Below, in pieces: positions 10,301 through 25,300 of a DNA stretch of 64,000 nucleotides (position 1 is its first letter; each line of letters opens with the position of its first letter). The notes under the pieces are model-generated. The model was not told the DNA's origin, did no database searches, and worked only from the letters and a program-made list of their open reading frames with translations. This DNA comes from Mimachlamys varia. Lineage: Eukaryota; Mollusca; Bivalvia; Pectinida; Pectinidae. The DNA is taken from NCBI GenBank assembly GCA_947623455.1, contig OX392532.1:30788792-30852791 (forward strand), in the 5' to 3' direction. Made by a program: the position numbers and the translations under genes.

Positions 10301-13300
10301 GAGTAACAACCTTGTCTGAAACCCTATTATATAGCTTATTATATGCAAAATTTTATATTGAATATCAGAGCGGATATTTTCATGACAGTTTTATGATATC
10401 TAACGACTAAATAAACAGTATCGATATAAAGATTTACAATGAGGACACCCTGATACATGAATACTGTTCTATGTCAAGTTGTCCTCTTCTGAATTTTCTG
10501 ATCGTGTGGCCTTGTACATTTTTCGGTATCTTCTTGTCTTTGTCTATACGTTTACGGAATCATTGACTCGACGCTAGCTATTCTTGTCTCACTTTCCTTG
10601 TTTTATTGTCCCATACCCAAAGCGTTGTGGCTCTGTCAGGGTTGGGACCCTGACTTGTCTCACTATCTTTGTGCCTGCCGACCACGCCACATCGAATAGA
10701 TAGATTATCCATATGAAATACTTTATTTTGTTCTAAGTAATCATTCAATTCTGCGCTTCTTGGAGGTATTGAATGTGATTTATTATATTGCAGGGTGTTC
10801 AAAATGAGCCGGCGACCGGCGCATTTCACCGGCTACTTTGCTCCCGGCGCCGGCTACTTTCAGATGTCTAGTTACATATTAAAATGTTGTGATACGTATT
10901 CTGACTTTGGGAAACAAATAAAACACAACCTTATTCATATAATATTCAATGATTATTACTCATCGTTCACTCCCATGCTGTCAAAACACCGTCGGAAGAA
11001 AACAAGAAGCTTCTTCACGACAACGAACGATGTTAATCTAGGTATTGTGTTGTGATACTTTTTCGCGCTGCGATAAAAACGTCTGACTGACCATGAGCTA
11101 TAAGCACATGCTTCCGGTTCATCATGAAACGAATAAACGACTTTTTTGAAGTCACTTCAAGGTAAAAACAAAAGGGTATGTTATTTAGATGCATTCTCAC
11201 TGTCCATCATCGAACATCGGCACAATATAACCGAATAATTAACTACGGGGTGCGATCCTGTGAAGAGTGATGATTATCAACGTGATTGACATGTTTTTGG
11301 TTCACACGTTACTGACACAGAATCGGCGTAATGAATTGCATTACTTTGGTTCTTGCTACGAAGTTTCGCACACAATAAAGAATTAAAATCACAACCTATT
11401 AACATGAATTTTGTGTTTTATATATTATTTTTCTTTAATTGGCGTTTTTTAAGTTGTTCATTTTCAGTTACGTGTTTTGGAACTGTGACCTTCAAGGAGA
11501 ACTCAAGGCAAAGACGTCTCTGCTCAAGGTAAGTTTTGTTTTGGGTTTTTTTCTTTTGTGTTTATTATTTACAATGAATAGTGATTTAGAGAAAAGTGAA
11601 ACTTCATGTAGGATAAGTGAAGTTTGTCCCAAGTTCTCCTTATTCTAGATTTCTCAGTTCAGAGTCACTTGACACCCTCCCTTGAAATGTTAAATGTAGA
11701 TGATAAATGCTATGCTTGATAAATGAACTTGTGAGAACTAAGCAAATTACAAACTATTTATAAAGTAAGATGTTATCATATAGAAGAATGGAAATAATTA
11801 GCAAGTAAATGATGTGGCCATGGCTAGCCATGAAATGCTGCTTGGTTATGAATCACAAACGATATTGGATTATATTGTCCACTTAAATCAGAATGTTATT
11901 TCACTGTCTGAATATACTGTAATTATTGATTGACTTTGAGGACTCCTGTACAAGCAGACATGCACAGCGTGGTACCAGAGGATATTGCAGATGATGAATG
12001 TGCTCTCCAAGAATCTTCGGCCACGGTGTATGAACAGGTTAATGCAGCAGCTGAAAAATTGGGTCTTCAAGATGACAGTGAAAGTAATGGCTCAGATTAC
12101 TTCAGTGGTGAATTAGAATCTGAATTTGAGTGACAAGGCTGCTGCTGCACATTCACTGTGACCAGTGAATACTTTCTTTTTACATTAAAAATAAAAAATT
12201 AAGATTTGTTCCTAAACATCATGTTGAATTTGTTTTATTTTCCATAAACTTGCACAACTATTAAAAATGACGCAAGACATGACTACAGACATCAATAATT
12301 CTTAACAAAACTTCTAAATAAAACAAAACCACCAGTTGGTACACTCAGAAGTTTTACAACACTTAATAATTTGGTAATAAAAAAGTTCACTTTTTACTTT
12401 TTTGCATGTATGATGCATACAAAAAGATGAAAAGTGTTTTTTTATCACTGAATTATTTCCTGAAACTACTGTAAGATAGTGGGAAAACCCATATCTGGCC
12501 TCCTAGCTTTTAAAATTTTCCTGGGGGAGACCCCCCATACCCCCCTGATGAGAGGGGGCCATGCCCCCTCTCATACTCTCCCCCCGCGACGCCTTCGGCG
12601 TCGCATTTGGCCGCGTGCCATTGGCACGCATGGTGCCACCTACTATTGCTATGACGCCAGTTACCCTAAAATGTAATGCACACCCTGATATTGTCTTGTT
12701 ATTTTGTGTAATTAGTTGTTCGTTATTCATCACACATTTTCGCATAATTGTACCAAACTACTAAGTATTAGCTGTTTACAGCAATCATCGGTGGCTTGCT
12801 ATTTTGTTACTTTATCGACACTTCATAAACCAATCGTTATTGTTTCAAGATGGAGGGTACATGTGTTGGAGAAGGCTGTCAAATATACTTCAAGAAACGT
12901 AGTGGCAATAAGAACAGAAGTACACGCAATGTAAGTAGTCCACAATATAAATGGCTCCTAGATACGCTGGTGCAACAAGGGTTGATGTCAGCAAAGGAAC
13001 AAACACTCATTTGCCAGAAGTGCTACATGAAGTATCTTCGGAACAAAAATCAGCCTGAACCTGAACCCGCGCAGAACCAGGAATTAGAGGAAGAAGACGA
13101 CTCCCCGTCCCATATCCTGCCGTTGCTGACCCTTCATGATCTTTTGAATGGATCATCTTCACACAAAAAATGCTGTCCTTGTCTTGTTAGCTTTGCAATA
13201 AATGGAACAAAATCATCAGTCTTACCAAAACGTGCAAGACATCACCTGATCTATTCACACAATCTGCGGTGTCCCACCTCATCCCGCGTCTGCTCCATTC

Positions 13301-16300
13301 ACCTTATTGGTAACGACTTTGATCCGTCTACAGAGGTTGTCCTTGATGGTAGATGTTCCTTGGAATCTCAGTTACCATCAAAATCGTCCGAAATCATTAA
13401 TGACCTCCTAGAGGTGTCGCACGTCCTTTCACAGAACCAGTCTGCGTTTGCAATAGGCTTTTCTTCTCTTGATGACTCGGGATGCATGGCCTAGACAGGT
13501 TGGTCCAAAGATCAGTTCCTCGAAATCCACTCGCACTGTTCCCCATATCTTTCATCTGGTATATATACCAAGACTACACACGATGCTCTACTACTGTTCT
13601 GGGTAAAACTGAAAACCGACATTTCCTGGAGTCAGTGTTCTTCTCTTTTTGGAATTTCCAAGTCAAGTGTGTCCAAAACTTTCCACTCCATAGTACACAC
13701 ATTAGACACATCGATAGTCCCACAATTTCTAGGTCCGGATCACTTGACAAGAGAACAGTTGCTCGGTCACAATACTATCTTTTCAGAAGCATTTTTTGGA
13801 GATAAAGCCACTGCCATATTAGATGGCACCTATATTTATATCCAGAAAAGCCCAACCACAAGCTCCAGAGAATGTCCTACTGTAGCCAGAAGAAGAGAAA
13901 CTATCTCAAATTCATGAGCATCGCCTTACCAGATGGCTACATTCTGGACACAGTAGGACCATTCACTGGCAGCGAAAATGATGCTACAATTACAAAAAAG
14001 TCATGGACTAGTTACTTGGCTACAACCAGATGACAATATTGTCGTTGACCGAGGTTTTAGAGATGTCCTACCAGTGCTCGAAGCCTCTGGCCTCAATGCT
14101 AGCATGCCGTCATACCTGAAACACGGTCAAAGTCAACATTCTGACGTCCAAGCAAATCTTGACAGAACTATCACCAAATCGAGGTGGATTGTGGAATCCT
14201 ATCATGGTCGTCTCAAACACTGGACGTTCTTCCGAACGCAATTGGTGTCTAACAGCTTTATCAATGTCATCGAGGCTTTGCTTCGAACCGTCACAGCCTG
14301 TCTGAATGGTATTAGAGGACCGATCTACCAGAGATCTCCAGAGAGAGATGCCAAAGATTGGCTAATGGCTTAACGTATGAAGGACCGTTTGACAACACCG
14401 AATGGTTTAGCTCAGAGAGTCAAGACAGATCCGGATCTATCTAGACGGGCAAGGTCCGAGTTTGTCAAGATGGATGCATCTTCCGTACTGTTTCCCCGTC
14501 TCGATCTCGATTACTTGAGAACCATTACGTGTGGAACGTATCAGATATATCTGGCTCCTGGTTACATCGCCGAACATTTAAGTGATTATGGAGAATATGA
14601 GGTGTGGCTTTACCAGCACTCCCAAGACCTTCTCCGATGTCAAATACATTCTCGATACAAAAGCCAAACGAAATATAACGTTTGCATACGGTTCACCGTT
14701 TCACCCGATGATGAGGCCCCAATAAAAGACTACTACTGCCAGTGCCCAGTTGGAGAGAGAACGATGGGAATGTGTGCGCACATCTCCAGTATCTTGTACT
14801 ACCTTGGGTATTACAGGGCGCTGGAAAACCCTCGACCATTACAACCACAGGTAAAGAAATTCCGACAAAACTTGAAATAGTTTCCCATGCGGCAACATAG
14901 TGCATATGTCGAAAGTATGTTTGGGGCTCGATATGAAAGATCCCCGTTACCATGTGACTAACCCAACTTATAAATATAGGTATTATACAATCGCCCGTAG
15001 CTATGAACACTCCCGTAAATGCAAAAACCAACCAAAACCATAAGGAACACGTTTTGTTTGTTGTTCTGTCTATTTGTCAGCCAATGTCTTCAACCACGGG
15101 GACTTGTGAAGTAGCCATCTTGGATTTTTTTCATGAAAAAGTGTTTCTCTCACATCTGTGTACATATTCTCAACATACCGAGCAAATACCATCGTGTTTT
15201 TGTTAATTATCTAAAGAAAGTCGAAAATCGGCAATTCAACCATAGGCTAATTCAACCCAAGATTTGAAAATGTTCCACCACTTACATTTTGATGTTTTTT
15301 CCTCTCATCAATAGCATATTACGTACTGTTTGATAGGATAAAAATTGGTTTGCATCCAACGCCCATAAAAGGGTGTATTCTCTAACAAACACAGTTTTTG
15401 TGTCTAAAATGTTATCATCGAAAATGGCATTTTTGAGATTGTTTCTTCCATAAAACAGCCAAATGGCGCGATGGAAACATGATTTTTTGTCACAATCATG
15501 CCATGGATGTATTCTTTACGGTGACTATCATTTGATTAGATTTTCATCAATATTTTACATAACATGCACATTTTATCAACACTTAGACAGCTTCTAAAAG
15601 GTACAACTTTGAGGAGCCATAAAAAACAAACCAAGTGACCTAAATCTTTATACTTTATAGATTTGTGACCACAACGGCATGGGCAATGCACCACCAACAG
15701 GAAATTTAAATCAGAGAAGGGGCCATTTTGGAAACAGGCCCTTTATACATTTTGTACGTGCATGTACTATCTCATATGTATAATCTCTATAATTGATGAA
15801 GTAAAAGATGTGGTTTTTCTGTAGGTAAAGAAGCTAGGAGAAATGGGATTAATGTGTGTTGATATTCCGGAGTCTGACGGAGGTACGGGACTCGACTACC
15901 TGGCGTACGCCATCGCTATGGAGGAGGTCAGCCGGGGATGTGCGTCAACGGGCTGTATAATGAGTGTCAACAATGTGAGGCTCGACTATTATTTACTTAA
16001 TTGACTTTTTCAAATATATATTTTAATGTAATAGCCCTAAGAATTTATTTTAAATCAAATTTTCTTTAAAATTTACAATATTGTATTTGAAGGTGTCACA
16101 AAAAGAAGTATGATTTAGATACATTTGCTGACTGAGCATTGCATATAACTAAAATGGAGTGGATTCATATGTTGACTTAGGATGTTTGGTATATATATTC
16201 ATTTAGTTTTGTGTATTTTTACAGTCCCTGTACCTAGGGCCAGTAAATAAGTACGCCACACCAGCACAGAAAGAGCAGTTTGTACATCCTTTCCTTAATG

Positions 16301-19300
16301 GCGACAGAGTGGGATGTTTTGCTCTCAGTGAGCCAGGTATGACCTCTAGAATTTGAAATTGAAATCTCTTATGTTTTTGAATCATGAAAAACTTCTTTAT
16401 TTGGAAAAAACAGATATTTTTCCTGTAAATTTTGAATATGTACTTTTAGAGGCCATTGTGTATAATACCACATAAAACTTATTTTAGATGTCTTTGCATT
16501 GTAACCAATATGATTAAAATCAGCTGTTATAATATGTTCCGGGTTACTGGAAAATCTCTCTACCTGTGTTATTGTAGAACTGATTTGCATTATGTACAGG
16601 TAATGGCAGTGATGCGGGAGCAGCCTCCACTGTTGCCAAGCTAGACGGAGACTCCTGGGTCCTCAACGGAACCAAGGCCTGGATCACCAACGGATACGAG
16701 GCTGACGCTACCATAGTAAGTACTACTGACATAGGCTCCACACCTTCCTTCAATGCTAAGATTGTGCTGTAGATTTAAATTGTTTGTGTACAAAGACATT
16801 TTGATGAGTTTTAAAATGGCAATTACATGTACAGTGTACCCTCGTTATACCGCCACCTTTTTGTCCACAGCAATAATGATATACCGTTATGTCTTTAAAT
16901 AGAACAATAAAGCGTTCCTCGATCTCCAAAAACAGAACAAAATGGTGATATCGTCAAGGGAAATATATAGCGATTTGGGACTTATGTATTTTAAAGGATG
17001 TGGCGATTGGCGGTATGTGAGGGTGGCGAACTTAACGAGGGAATTATATAGGAGGGAAATATGTTCTAGAGGTTTAGGTGGCGGTAGATTTGGTTGTGAT
17101 AGGTCGAGGGTACACTGCATTACAATCTTGACCTTGAGGTCGCAGTATTTTCGTAGTAATGAGACTCCTCAAAGTTTTGCAATTATGTGTTTAGGACTTT
17201 GACATCTGAAAATATTGCAGTTAGTAAATATTCTAAACAACTAAGTATGATATTGTTTGATGTTTAAAATGTAACCCTAGTTAATACTAGCTGCCATATA
17301 CTGCTCAGCAAGAGAGATCTTCTCTTTAGCTCCATCAGTTGAAGCTAGAGGTTCCAGGTTTGACTCCTGGTGGAGGCATTTAAAACATATATGATCTCTG
17401 TTAAAGACAGATGAATATACAGTATCATAATTATCTAGCTGATAATATCAATGATTATGCTACATGAATAACAGTCTTATTTTTTGCATCTCATTTCAGG
17501 TATTTGCAACAACAGATAAAGGACTCAAGCACAAGGTAAAAGTTGGGGAATATGGAACAAAATTATACTGATTCAGTAGCAAAAGTTACTCAGAGATTGC
17601 TTTTTCTCAATAGAAAAGAACTACAGATTATTTGTCAGCCTTCATAGCCATGCTTAGTCCGTGTCAAAGAATTGACGCTATTGGGCTGTGGATTATTGTT
17701 TTGGGGAGGTAGGGGGAACTCATATCAATCATTTATTCCAAGAGCAAACAGTTTCTGTAGCATGTAAACCTTCCTTACAAATACTGTATTTGAAGGGTAA
17801 TAAATTTGTTTGCTACAGATCTCTGTTCCGTAGCAAATATGCATTGGGAACTGTTCTTTATTGCATGAACATATACCAGGTAGGTATGAGAAAATGGAAA
17901 AATGTTAACTTAACGTTGCGAGACTTGAATGAGAAATAATAAATACAAAATAAACAGACTATGATCGCTAACAGTATTCTCCTTGTAAACAGTTTAATAG
18001 CAGAACTATACAGGGATGTGAACCACAGAATTTACCAGGGTAATCCTTTTCCAGATTTAACTATATATGGGAAGGAGGAAGGGCATTTTTTCACTGACCT
18101 CACCACCCATCAATATTAAAAGAGATTTAATATAAGGAATAGTAGGCGAATCTTGTGTTAAGCCCCTCCAACCATGATTAAAACAGGTGCCTCCCACCTA
18201 CCTCACACAATTTATTATGGGATAACCCTACCGATTGCCCTGACACAACAATGCTACAGTATAAACAAATGGAATTTAAGATGAGACTACAGGATATTAG
18301 CCAAACCACAGTGCTGTAGGATATGGATTATTAAGGCAGGGTTTGAGACTTAACACAAGTCTGTTAGTCCAAGATTAGAAAAAAGTTTGAAGCACTAATA
18401 ATCATGCTCTGTTTAATTATTAATCCTGTGGATAAGTTGAGTTTTCCATTTCATTTTTGTATTCTAATCTATAACGTATTCAAGGAGAGGAAATGGTACA
18501 AATTTGGCACTCGGATACATCAAAATTCATTTCAGAGCTTTGCGATTCTTTGTTCGTCACTTAGTGACTCAGCTGAGGTCGAAGCCCTCAGGACTAGTCA
18601 CAATACCACAGGACTAGTACCCAGTGTGTTCCAAACACCGTCGGACCATCCGTCAAGTCCGAAAAAAATCATTTTGGACCGGTAAAATATTTTGAATACA
18701 TGCCCAAAAAAAAACAGAACAAATTCGGAAAAAATGTCCGGTATTCGTTTCTTAGTTGTCATATGAAAGCCATGGCAAATTTTTCGTCCAGTCAACGAGA
18801 AACAAAATTAGTGGTGTAAACATCTAACAAAATTGGTAAAATCCCTGTTTAATTCAGATTTTGTATGAAAATCATTGTAACTTTCAAACTTTTTTTAATT
18901 ATTTTTTGTTTTGGACATGTAAAAATTATTTTGGACCTGTAAATTTTTTCGAATTACCTGCCCAAATGTCCTGTAAAGGTTTTGAAAGTTTGGCACACAC
19001 CGAGTACCTTAACAATCTTTACTAGTCTTTGGACACTGAAAAAGTTAGTTTCTAACCCTGAAAATGATAAAACCAAAGTAAAGTATAAGTCCTATACACT
19101 ATGCAATAGTGTTTAATAATTTTAAAATTAAAAGTTACTCTCAAATTGGAAGTGATACTTGAATCTACTTTCACACAAATCGCAAATACCTTAAAGTTTG
19201 CACATTAGTTATTGGTAAACATGGTTGTAATCAGACTTAGAACATATGGATTTTGTCTGCTGTACAGGGTATCAGTGCGTTTTTGGTGCCAAAGCCGACC

Positions 19301-22300
19301 CCCGGCCTGTCCCTGGGGAAGAAGGAAGACAAACTCGGCATCAAGGCCACCTCCACGTGCTATCTCATTTTTGAGGACTGCAGGATACCCAAGGAAAACC
19401 TACTCGGAGAACCAGGCATGGGCTTCAAAATAGCTATGGTAGGTAGACAAGTTGTCTTACATGAATTAGTTACTACTTGTCACCATAAGATAAAGAATTA
19501 GGAAGACAAAACCATCTGAAACAAAGTCTTGTTTCCCTATTCCTTGTCAAGCTGATACACAACAAGTAAATGATTTTTCTGTAACAAAAGAGGATGTTTT
19601 AAAAGATATATTAAGTTAGAACAGTCCCGTATGAAACAATAGGGATGAACAAAGTATTATACATCCCACATAAATGCACCTTTATTAGTCCCGCACCCAG
19701 AACCAGAGGGGACTATAGTTTTGCGTTGTGTCCGTCCGGCCTTCCTTTCATCCTTCCGCGATCTTGTCTGGGCTCTTATTTCCTACACTACGTGTTACCA
19801 GACTTCATAGTGTTGGTATGGGTTCTCTTTTGTGAAGCAATGTGTCAAAATTAGGTCACTGTGACCTACAATTTGACCTTTAACCTATATGAAAGAAAAA
19901 AAATTATCCTGGTTCTATTTCCTACTTGTTAATGGAACTTGATATGTGGGGTCTAAGTTCACCTTGGTGAGGCAGCATTTCATGTATAAAATATAGGTCA
20001 ATGTGGCCTACATTTGAAATTTTGACCTTCAACAAAGACACTCTTAGTGTGGGCTCCATTTCCTAACCTACTCCTCACTGGAACTTTATACAATGGTTAT
20101 AGGTTAACCTTGGTAAGGAGGCCTAGGTCACATTCGGTGGGGGACTGTAATTTGTCAAATCGTCATAGTATTATAATGGTTTATATTTTTCTCAATACAA
20201 AAATAAAATGCTCCATCTAGAAAATCATATAAGATAGTCAAAAAAAAAATAAAAATGTTTCAGGTTATTTATAAAGTTTTAAAAAGAAAAAGGTGTAAAT
20301 TCAATTTAATAATTGAACTAATATAAATGTATATGAAGAACTGAAAATTTGAATTATTGTAAGAAGTTTAAAGATTTGATTGAAGTTGGAGCAGAAATAT
20401 TTTGATTTTAATACCTGGTAGTGTCTTTCTTTGCCGTTACACTGTCTTAGTTTTATTGATGATGTATGGATTTTAAAAAGCGATAAAATAATTTTATAGT
20501 CTTTATAAAATTAATTTTGAAATGGTTATAAAGATTGAAATGTAGAGATATCTAATTAATATAATCTAATTTAATCTTCAATTTCATGTAAATACTTAAT
20601 TGAACTTTGATTTAATTTGATTGAACTTCATCTATTAATTTCTGTGTTTTATTTTTTCCTTTTCCGTATTTCCAGCAAACTCTGGATGCTGGAAGAATAG
20701 GAATAGCAGCACAGGGTTTGGGAATTGCACAGGTAATCATGCATACATATATGTCTTAATTTGATTAGTTTTTAAATGTCTTAATTTGATTAATTTTCAG
20801 GGCCCAGTTGTTCAAAAGATGATTAGCTTAATCAGTGATTAGCGCACATTTTAATTATCCTGTTACCTTAAAATGAAACCGTAAATTGAGTTACAACTTT
20901 ACAGATATCAAATATCTAATAGTGTCAATTGACATGCAAAATTTAAAACTTTTACCTTGTACACTGACAGAATTATTGAAATTTGAAAAATGTCGTTAAA
21001 TAGTGATTTAGCTAATCACCCTTTGAACAACTGGGCCCAGATATTAAGTGAAAAAAGGATATTCAAATTATTTATATAAAGATCCCAAATATTACCATTT
21101 TATATTTTATTACAAAAATACAATTTTTTGCCTTCTCTAGAGCATTTAGCAGGTAATTTAAGATTTCATTACATTATATCTTTTATACAAGTTTTTAAAA
21201 TAAAAAGTTATGATTTTGTTTTGCCTTAAATGAAACCTGTTGCATCTTTTTTTATTTTTTAGGCAGCATTTGAATGTGCTGTTGACTATGCTCAGAAGAG
21301 AGAGGCTTTCGGGCTACCTATATCACGCATGCAGACAATTCAGGTACCGTACATATAAACAGACAGAATCACAAAATCTTTTAGCAGAATAATTGAACAT
21401 AATCTGTATTTTTCTGAATTCAATAATTTGAATGCTTCTTTAAAACACGTTTAATTTGAACAAATCCATTGATGTTTTAAAACTGAATTCTTTGACAACT
21501 TCTTAGACTCGGTTATCACTGATGTGTACTAAAGCAACTACGAACACTTAAAGCACCAAATCAGTTGCCAAAATTTAATTCTTCAATGGGAACTCTTTTT
21601 TTTTTTGATGGGCATGACTAAAGCTTAGGTAATTTCCGAAGAGAAAGCTAAACTTTGAAAATGTCATTAAGATTGCAAGTAGCCTAAATATTCAATAACA
21701 GCACTCCGATTATAAGTACAACAAGACTAGGCTGGATTTCAACCTTGACATCTATTCGTTCCATTGTTGCTGTAACCAAGAAATGTCTATAGTCAATGGT
21801 AGTACATGTATAAACCAGGCCAAGATGAGCATTAGAATTTTATCCAAAACAAAAATACTAGCTTCATCACTTGTATGTCGTTTGTCTTACTCCTTTCTCT
21901 GGAGATTGTCCAACATACCTGGAGTCTTCTTCCCAAGGTGATCTTAGCCACCTTTCATCTCCCTTCTCCTCCTATATCTAAGCATGTACATATGTACAGT
22001 GTAAATATGAGGCCATGGACTCACTTTACCTACCCCACCTCTGACAAGTAACAAAACCAGTCATGACATATATAGTGAAACAGCTAGTTATCCACACATT
22101 TCTGACTACAAGAGTGCCTTTTTCATCAGTCATTTATGATCAGGGGAGGTTACTGTTGATAATAAAAATAACAGAGGAGCTATCTAGTGTATTTATTAAT
22201 ACATACTAGTACAGCGGGATTACAGTTGGATAGGGATCCTTAAGGGGTAAAAATGTGTTAAAGAAAATGTAATGGAATGAGGGGCCCCAACACAAGGCTT

Positions 22301-25300
22301 TGATCGAAGGCAAATGTAGCTGATGGTTGTTACTGTACTGTATAGTAACTGTTGTTTAATTTCAAGGAAGAAAATTTCACGGTTTTCAAATTGGGATTTA
22401 TAGTTCATGAGATTAATTTTTCTGCATAAACTTTCTTTGAAAATATGGAGTATTTTTAAATTTGCTGTCCGATTGGTTTTTGTCAAATCTCGCTGTCCGA
22501 TTGTTTTTTGTCAAAAAAAGTAAGAATATCAAAATGGTAGCCGTCAAAACATATAAATTTCATGCTTCTTGAGCTTATTCAGGTAATTGATATGGGAGAA
22601 AATTACTCTTTCATGACCAAAGGTGTAAGATAGGGAAATTCCAACCACAGATCTAGAGTTTTCAAATTTCCCTATCTTACGTCCCTGGCCATGAAAGAGT
22701 CTTTTAATATTCCTAGTCCAAGTTGGTGGACATAAAGCTTCACAGAAATCCTATAGCTAATGAGATGCGTTTCTATTCCTGGTCTAATATTGGCCTATAG
22801 CTAATGAGATATGTTTCTATTCCCCGTCCAATATTGGCCTATAGCTAATGAGATATGTTTCTATTCCCCGTCCAATATTGGCCTATAGCTAATGAGATAT
22901 GTTTCTATCCCCCGTCCAATATTGGCCTATAGCTAATGAGATATGTTTCTATCCCCAGTCTAATATTGGCCTATAGCTAATGAGATATGTTTCTATTCCC
23001 AGTCCAATATTGGCCTATAGCTAATGAGATATGTTTCTATCCCCCGTCCAATATTGGCCTATAGCTAATGAGATATGTTTCTATTCCCAGTCTAATATTG
23101 GCCTATAGCTAATGAGATGTGTTTCTATTCCTGGTCTAATATTAACCTATAGCCAATGAGATATGTTTCTATCCCCCGTCCAATATTGGCCTATAGCTAA
23201 TGAGATATGTTTCTATTCCCAGTCTAATATTGGCCTATAGCTAATGAGATGTGTTTCTATCCCCCGTCCAATATTGGCCTATAGCTAATGAGATATGTTT
23301 CTATTCCCAGTCTAATATTGGCCTATAGCTAATGAGATATGTTTCTATTCCCAGTCTAATATTGGCCTATAGCTAATGAGATATGTTTCTATTCCCAGTC
23401 TAATATTGGCCTATAGCTAATGAGATATGTTTCTATTCCCAGTCTAATATTGGCCTATAGCTAATGAGATATGTTTCTATTCCCAGTCCAATATTGGCCT
23501 ATAGCTAATGAGATGTGTTTCTATCCCCAGTCTAATATTGGCCTAAAGCTAATGAGATATGTTTCTATTCCCAGTCTAATATTGGCCTATAGCTAATGAG
23601 ATATGTTTCTATTCCCAGTCTAATATTGGCCTATAGCTAATGAGATGTGTTTCTATTCCCAGTCCAATATTGGCCTAAAGCTAATGAGATATGTTTCTAT
23701 TCCCAGTCTAATATTGGCCTATAGCTAATGAGATGTGTTTCTATTCCCAGTCTAATATTGGCCTATAGCTAATGAGATATGTTTCTATTCCCAGTCTAAT
23801 ATTGGCCTATAGCTAATGAGATATGTTTCTATTCCCAGTCCAATATTGGCCTATAGCTAATGAGATATGTTTCTATTCCCAGTCTTATATTGGCCTATAG
23901 CTAATGAGATGTGTTTCTATTCCCAGTCTTATATTGGCCTATAGCTGATGAGATGTGTTTCTATTCCTGGTCTAATATTGGCCTATAGCTAATGAGATGT
24001 GTTTCTATTCCTGGTCTTATATTGGCCTATAGCTAATGAGATATGTTTCTATTCCTGGTCTTATATTGGCCTATAGCTAATGAGATATGTTTCTATTCCT
24101 GGTCTAATATTGGCCTATAGCTAATGAGATGTGTTTCTATTCCTGGTCTTATATTGGCCTATAGCTAATGAGATATGTTTCTATTCCTGGTCTAATATTG
24201 GCCTATAGCTAATGAGATATGTTTCTATTCCCGGTCTAATATTGGCCTATAGCTAATGAGATATGTTTCTATTCCCGGTCTAATATTGGCCTATAGCTAA
24301 TGAGATATGTTTCTATTCCCAGTCTAATATTGGCCTATAGCTAATGAGATATGTTTCTATTCACTGTTTAATATTGGCCTATAGCTAATGAGATATGTTT
24401 CTATTCCCAGTCTAATATTGGCCTATAGCTAATGAGATATGTTTCTATTCCCAGTCCAATATTGGCCTATAGCTAATGAGATATGTTTCTATTCACTGTT
24501 TAATATTGGCCTATAGCTAATGAGATATGTTTCTATTCCCAGTCTAATATTGGCCTATAGCTAATGAGATATGTTTCTATTCCCAGTCCAATATTGGCCT
24601 ATAGCTAATGAGATGTGTTTCTATCCCCAGTCTTATATTGGCCTATAGCTAATGAGATATGTTTCTATTCCCAGTCTAATATTGGCCTATAGCTAATGAG
24701 ATATGTTTCTATTCCCGGTCTAATATTGGCCTATAGCTAATGAGATATGTTTCTATTCACTGTTTAATATTGGCCTATAGCTAATGAGATATGTTTCTAT
24801 TCCCAGTCTAATATTGGCCTATAGCTAATGAGATGTGTTTCTATCCCCAGTCTAATATTGGCCTATAGCTAATGAGATATGTTTCTATTCCCAGTCCAAT
24901 ATTGGCCTATAGCTAGTGAGATATGTTTCTATTCCCGGTCTAATATTGGCCTATAGCTAGTGAGATATGTTTCTATTCCCAGTCCAATATTGGCCTATAG
25001 CTAGTGAGATATGTTTCTATTCCCAGTCTAATATTGGCCTATAGCTAATGAGATATGTTTCTATTCCCAGTCTAATATTGGCCTATAGCTAATGAGATAT
25101 GTTTCTATCCCCGGTCTAATATTGGCCTATAGCTAATGAGATGTGTTTCTATCCCCAGTCTAATATTGGCCTATAGCTAGTGAGATATGTTTCTATTCCC
25201 AGTCCAATATTGGCCTATAGCTGATGAGATATGTTTCTATCCCCAGTCCAATATTGGCCTATAGCTAATGAGATATGTTTCTATTCCCGGTCTAATATTG

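Larger units (their letters stand above)
10791..12687. mobile_element. nested element with CAGGGTG ends and 6-bp target repeat
   Basis: Begins CAGGGTGTTC and ends GCACACCCTG. ATATTG occurs directly outside both ends (10785-10790 and 12688-12693). Just inside the left end CCGGCTACTTT occurs twice, a probable subterminal transposase-binding repeat. Just inside the right end are three GC-rich hairpins. The interior holds an exon-like piece with good splice signals (11468-11529, donor GTAAGT) and a 67-codon acidic frame (11930-12133), but no recognisable transposase. CAG...CTG ends suggest hAT, though hAT normally leaves 8 bp, so superfamily is open. Confidence 0.6.
9781..15743. mobile_element. 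ISL2EU-like DNA transposon, decayed, in ACADS intron 2
   Basis: A 15-bp terminal repeat AAGGGCCTGTTTCCA (9781) is matched by its reverse complement ending at 15743. Subterminal GTTCCACCAC is also inverted (near 10240 and 15270). The interior carries a degenerate ISL2EU-type transposase and one nested insertion (10791-12687); removing that leaves about 4.1 kb. A 2-bp target duplication, expected for this group, is not clear. The right end lies 81 bp from the exon 3 acceptor. A second gene (YqaJ-type nuclease), known in many ISL2EU elements, is not recognisable. Confidence 0.7.

Noticed and set aside
17325..17380. Functional tRNA gene
   Set aside because: The T arm is perfect but no acceptor or anticodon stem can be formed; kept only as a tRNA-like fragment.
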